Positions 5,717 through 8,641 of a stretch of 8,641 nt of DNA are shown in pieces; within the stretch, counting starts at the first letter, position 1; the number at the start of each line of letters is the position of its first letter. Below the pieces are notes generated by a model. It was not told the origin of the DNA, searched no databases, and saw only the letters and a program-made list of their open reading frames with translations. The DNA lies in assembly GCA_002328565.1 (NCBI GenBank), contig DCUU01000050.1:1-8641 (forward strand), in the 5' to 3' direction. The position numbers were made by a program, and so were the translations under genes. The stretch comes from Candidatus Moranbacteria bacterium UBA2206. Its GTDB lineage: Bacteria; Patescibacteriota; Minisyncoccia; Moranbacterales; UBA2206.

Positions 5717-5761
5717 AAAAAAAAGGCTCCTTAGGCACTAACACCGTTCGGATCCTTTTTG
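5717..5761 (+). terminator. Likely terminator after the NYN gene
   Basis: AAAAAGGCTCC (5720-5730) can pair with GGATCCTTTTT (5750-5760), with one C-T mismatch and a 19-base loop. The 3' arm is a run of five T. The loop is large, so strength is uncertain. It begins just after the NYN stop codon at 5712-5714 and probably ends the operon that starts near 841. Confidence 0.55.
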
Positions 5762-5852
5762 TCTTAATAAATAAAATATACACCTTTATTGACTAAAAGT
5801 CAAGTAGTGTAGTGGATTGAGAAAAGAGCAATAAATTTTTAGAAAAAACATT
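5762..5852 (+). promoter_or_regulatory. res upstream region with inverted repeat
   Basis: This AT-rich gap before res holds an inverted repeat TTGACT-AAA-AGTCAA (5789-5803). TTGACT is also a 5/6 match to a -35 box, but no good -10 lies 16-18 bp downstream. TAGAAA (5840-5845), 7 bases before the ATG, could be a -10 for a leaderless message. The inverted repeat might be an operator overlapping the promoter. No Shine-Dalgarno sequence precedes the ATG at 5853. Confidence 0.35.
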
Positions 5853-8641
5853 ATGCCATCACCAATTAGTATCGGAACAAGAAATATTCCATTAAAATTA
5901 GCCAACGGTATAACTCAAAAAGTAAATGACTCTTGGGTGAGTGGAGAAATGCTGTCCAAAGTTTCTTTGGTGACGCAGGATTTGCTCAAATTTTGGTTTC
6001 GCGGGCCGCACACCGAAACAAGATATATCAATTTTCATGAAGGACAAAGACAAGCAATTTTAAATGCGATTTATTTGCATGAAGTTGTTGGCGTTAAAAG
6101 TGTTAAAGAAATTTATGATAACATTGAGTTTGAACTTTTGGCGGATATCGACTCAGCAGAACTCCGAAAGCAGAAATATGAAATTCCAAAGTATGCCATC
6201 AAGATGGCCACTGGAACTGGTAAGACTTGGGTGATGCACGCACTTCTTATTTGGCAATATTTGAATGCCAAATATGAAACAGAAAAATCCAACCGATTCA
6301 CCAAAAACTTCTTGCTGGTTGCGCCAGGCATCATTGTTTACGATCGATTGCTGGATGCATATCTTGGAAAAGAAAATGTGAAGCAAGAAAGAGAATTTGA
6401 GCAGTCAGACTTTTTTAAATTTAAAGATCTTTTTCTCCCTCCGCAATATCGCGAAGATGTTTTTGGTTTTATTCAAAACAGTGTTGCTAAAAAACAAGAA
6501 ATCGGTACCAAGACAACCGGTGATGGACTTATTGCGATTGCTAACTGGCATTTGTTTATGGATAAGGAGGAGCAGGAAGAAAATCAAGATTCCCCAATGG
6601 ATGATCCAAGCTCAATTGTGAAAGATGTTTTACCGATTCGACCGGGGATTTCCGGTGGCAATGCTTTGGATTCGCTAGATGCGGCTTATTTAAGTGGGCG
6701 CGAAGTTGAGTTTTTGGCAGAACTTTCAGATTTGATGGTAATAAATGATGAAGCGCATCATATTCATGAAAACAAGGTTTATGGAGAAATCAAAGAAGTT
6801 GAATGGCAAAAAAGTTTAAATAGAATTGCGAAAGATAAAAATGAAAGATTTATTCAAGTAGATTTTTCCGCCACGCCATATGATGTGACGGGTAGCGGAC
6901 AAAAAAGAATCAAGCACTATTTTCCTCACATTATTGTTGATTTCGATTTGAAAAATGCCATCAGAAAGGGGCTTGTAAAAACGATTGCAATTGACAAAAG
7001 AAAGGAATTGACTGATATGGCTTTAGATTATAATGCAATTCGCGAAGGTAATAAAGTTATCGGATTATCTGATGGGCAAAAATTAATGATTCGTGCTGGT
7101 TTAAATAAATTAAGGATACTTGAAAATAGTTTTGTTGATTTTACGAAAGACAAAAATGGAGTTTCGGACAAATATCCAAAAATGCTTATAATGTGCGAAG
7201 ATAAAAGTGTTTCGCCGTTAGTTGAAAGTTTTATACGGGAAGAGGGTTTTTCTGAGGAGGATGTGCTCAGGGTGGATACTGGGAAAAAGGGAGAGATTCC
7301 AGAAAAAGAATGGCTGACTTTAAAACAAAAACTCTTTAATATCGACAAACATAAAAATCCAAAAGTAATTGTTTCCGTGCTGATGCTCCGTGAGGGTTTC
7401 GATGTGAGCAATATTTGTGTCATTGTGCCATTGCGTTCCACGGCTGCACCCATTCTGCTTGAGCAGACAATTGGTCGTGGATTACGTTTGATGTGGCGTG
7501 ATCCAGAATTTTTTGATATAAAACAGGATAACATAAAAAGATTGCTGGTTGAAAAGAAAGCACCGAATAATTATTTAGATTTATTAACGATTATTGAACA
7601 TCCTTCCTTTGTTCAATTTTACGATGACTTATTAGCAGAAGGATTATTGGGTGAGCTTGATCATGACCCGACTGATAAAGAAGGGGTATTAGGCGATATT
7701 ATAAAAGTGGGACTGAAAAGCAATTACAAGGAATATGATTTGTATTGGCCGATAATAATCAAGGAATCAGAAGAGGAATTGGCAGTCGGTGAAGTTGGTA
7801 TTGAAAAACTTGATTCATTCTCTGCTTTTCCGTTGGAAGATTTACAAAAATTTTTCCAAAAGGAGGGAGAAAGTTTTGTTTCTGAGGAAATGACTGTTAA
7901 AACACGCTTTGGAGAGTATTCGGTGGATGCCAGCTTGTTTAAATCACAGAGCTATAACGAATATTTGGAAAAAATTCTCAATGTAGTGGTGAATCGTATG
8001 GCTCGCGTGAGTGCTCGGAAAACAAAAACTTTCCCAGTGATGCAGGTTAATAATCTCGAGGTGGTAAAAGTTATTGATAAATATATTAAGACGAAATTAT
8101 TCGGGAAAGCATTCAATCCATTTTTTGAAAATAACTGGAAAGTATTATTAATGAAAAATGGAATCGTGACAGAGCATATTGTGAAGGAAATCAGCAAGGC
8201 AATTATTGAAATGCAGAATTCTGTCGAAGTGAGCGAGGCAAAAATTGAGAAAAGATATTTTTCAGAAGTGCCTGATTTGCGTATGCGAGAAAATTATTCT
8301 TTGGAAATTGCTAAGACAATTTATGAAAGATTGCCTTATCCATCAAATAAAGGAGGATTCGAAAAAGCTCTGCTGGAATATGCAGACGCGGATTCTGGTG
8401 TTGAGGCGATTATGAAAGTTAATGAGTATTTTCATAATTTTGCCAATATTATTTATATCAGAATGGATGGCTTCTTGTCGCTGTATTATCCTGATTTTAT
8501 TGTAAAAACTGCTGACAAAATTTATTTTATTGAAACAAAATCAGATAAGGATTTGAATGATCCCAATGTTAAACAAAAACAACTAGCAACGCTAGATTTT
8601 ATTAGTCGGATAAATAAACTGAATAAAGAAGATAGAATGAA
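5853..8641 (+). CDS. res: Type III restriction endonuclease Res (3' partial)
   Basis: The frame is open from ATG 5853 to the window edge, with 929 residues visible and the 3' end missing. The ATG follows an in-frame TAA at 5832. The N-terminus ends in FHEGQRQAI, a Q-motif-like segment. Superfamily 2 helicase motifs follow: Walker A A119-TGTGK124-T, D299-EAH302, S339-ATP342, L-R513-EGFD517 and Q538-TIGRGLR545. Near the end P880-D881 and E894-T-K896 form the PD-(D/E)XK nuclease site that cuts DNA. Known type III enzymes need Mod for site recognition and cut about 25-27 bp from one of two opposed sites after ATP-driven translocation. All key residues are present, so this copy looks active. It is separated from mod by the NYN gene and a probable terminator. 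No frameshift was seen on codon-by-codon reading. Confidence 0.93.
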   Translation, partial: MPSPISIGTRNIPLKLANGITQKVNDSWVSGEMLSKVSLVTQDLLKFWFRGPHTETRYINFHEGQRQAILNAIYLHEVVGVKSVKEIYDNIEFELLADIDSAELRKQKYEIPKYAIKMATGTGKTWVMHALLIWQYLNAKYETEKSNRFTKNFLLVAPGIIVYDRLLDAYLGKENVKQEREFEQSDFFKFKDLFLPPQYREDVFGFIQNSVAKKQEIGTKTTGDGLIAIANWHLFMDKEEQEENQDSPMDDPSSIVKDVLPIRPGISGGNALDSLDAAYLSGREVEFLAELSDLMVINDEAHHIHENKVYGEIKEVEWQKSLNRIAKDKNERFIQVDFSATPYDVTGSGQKRIKHYFPHIIVDFDLKNAIRKGLVKTIAIDKRKELTDMALDYNAIREGNKVIGLSDGQKLMIRAGLNKLRILENSFVDFTKDKNGVSDKYPKMLIMCEDKSVSPLVESFIREEGFSEEDVLRVDTGKKGEIPEKEWLTLKQKLFNIDKHKNPKVIVSVLMLREGFDVSNICVIVPLRSTAAPILLEQTIGRGLRLMWRDPEFFDIKQDNIKRLLVEKKAPNNYLDLLTIIEHPSFVQFYDDLLAEGLLGELDHDPTDKEGVLGDIIKVGLKSNYKEYDLYWPIIIKESEEELAVGEVGIEKLDSFSAFPLEDLQKFFQKEGESFVSEEMTVKTRFGEYSVDASLFKSQSYNEYLEKILNVVVNRMARVSARKTKTFPVMQVNNLEVVKVIDKYIKTKLFGKAFNPFFENNWKVLLMKNGIVTEHIVKEISKAIIEMQNSVEVSEAKIEKRYFSEVPDLRMRENYSLEIAKTIYERLPYPSNKGGFEKALLEYADADSGVEAIMKVNEYFHNFANIIYIRMDGFLSLYYPDFIVKTADKIYFIETKSDKDLNDPNVKQKQLATLDFISRINKLNKEDRM

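Noticed and set aside
5801..5825. tRNA D-arm-like string (TAGTGTAGTGGATTGAG) before res
   Set aside because: The D stem does not pair and no anticodon or T arm follows, so it is probably chance similarity.
7028..7534. 168-aa minus-strand frame inside res
   Set aside because: It is Ser-rich shadow translation opposite helicase motifs of Res, which are intact on the + strand.
1..8641. CRISPR array, insertion sequence with transposase, prophage genes
   Set aside because: No regularly spaced repeats, transposase or integrase motifs, or phage structural genes were seen on either strand.

Overview
The window looks like part of the chromosome of a low-GC, small-genome bacterium. The best guess is a Candidate Phyla Radiation (Patescibacteria, Parcubacteria-like) lineage. 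The signs are a very short lysine-rich L33, tight gene spacing, a small stand-alone GIY-YIG nuclease, a perfect CCCGCC/GGCGGG palindrome in an intergenic position, and starts without usable Shine-Dalgarno sequences. This is inference from sequence style; no 16S gene is present. Every supported gene lies on the + strand.

Region 1 (1-761) is a housekeeping segment that has been disturbed. rpmG (ribosomal protein L33) ends in a hairpin terminator. After it comes a broken copy of the tRNA-Trp gene: its first 36 bases are intact, then it runs into a perfect 24-bp palindrome exactly at the anticodon loop. Next come a GIY-YIG endonuclease gene, a complete tRNA-Trp whose first 36 bases are identical to the broken copy, and a strong intrinsic terminator. 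The arrangement resembles a very small mobile unit that split tRNA-Trp while restoring an intact copy.

Region 2 (762-3167) begins with a good promoter. It drives a tight run of four genes: a soluble SDH-family Clp-fold serine protease, an N-terminally membrane-anchored DUF6680-like protein, a DUF6941-like beta-rich protein, and a C-terminally membrane-anchored coiled-coil protein. Gaps are 6, 14 and 3 bases, and the fourth gene overlaps the next by ATGA.

Region 3 (3164-8641) is a type III restriction-modification system. Mod is a complete beta-class adenine methyltransferase of 673 aa. Res is a DEAH helicase with a PD-(D/E)XK nuclease; it runs off the right end of the window with 929 residues visible. 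Mod and Res are separated by an AT-rich NYN/LabA-type nuclease gene, a likely terminator and a 138-bp intergenic region, so res is probably transcribed separately.

The overall picture is an accessory, probably defensive, island next to rpmG-tRNA-Trp, where secE-nusG would be expected in many bacteria. The least explained part is the protease-DUF6680-DUF6941-membrane protein cassette that appears translationally coupled to mod.
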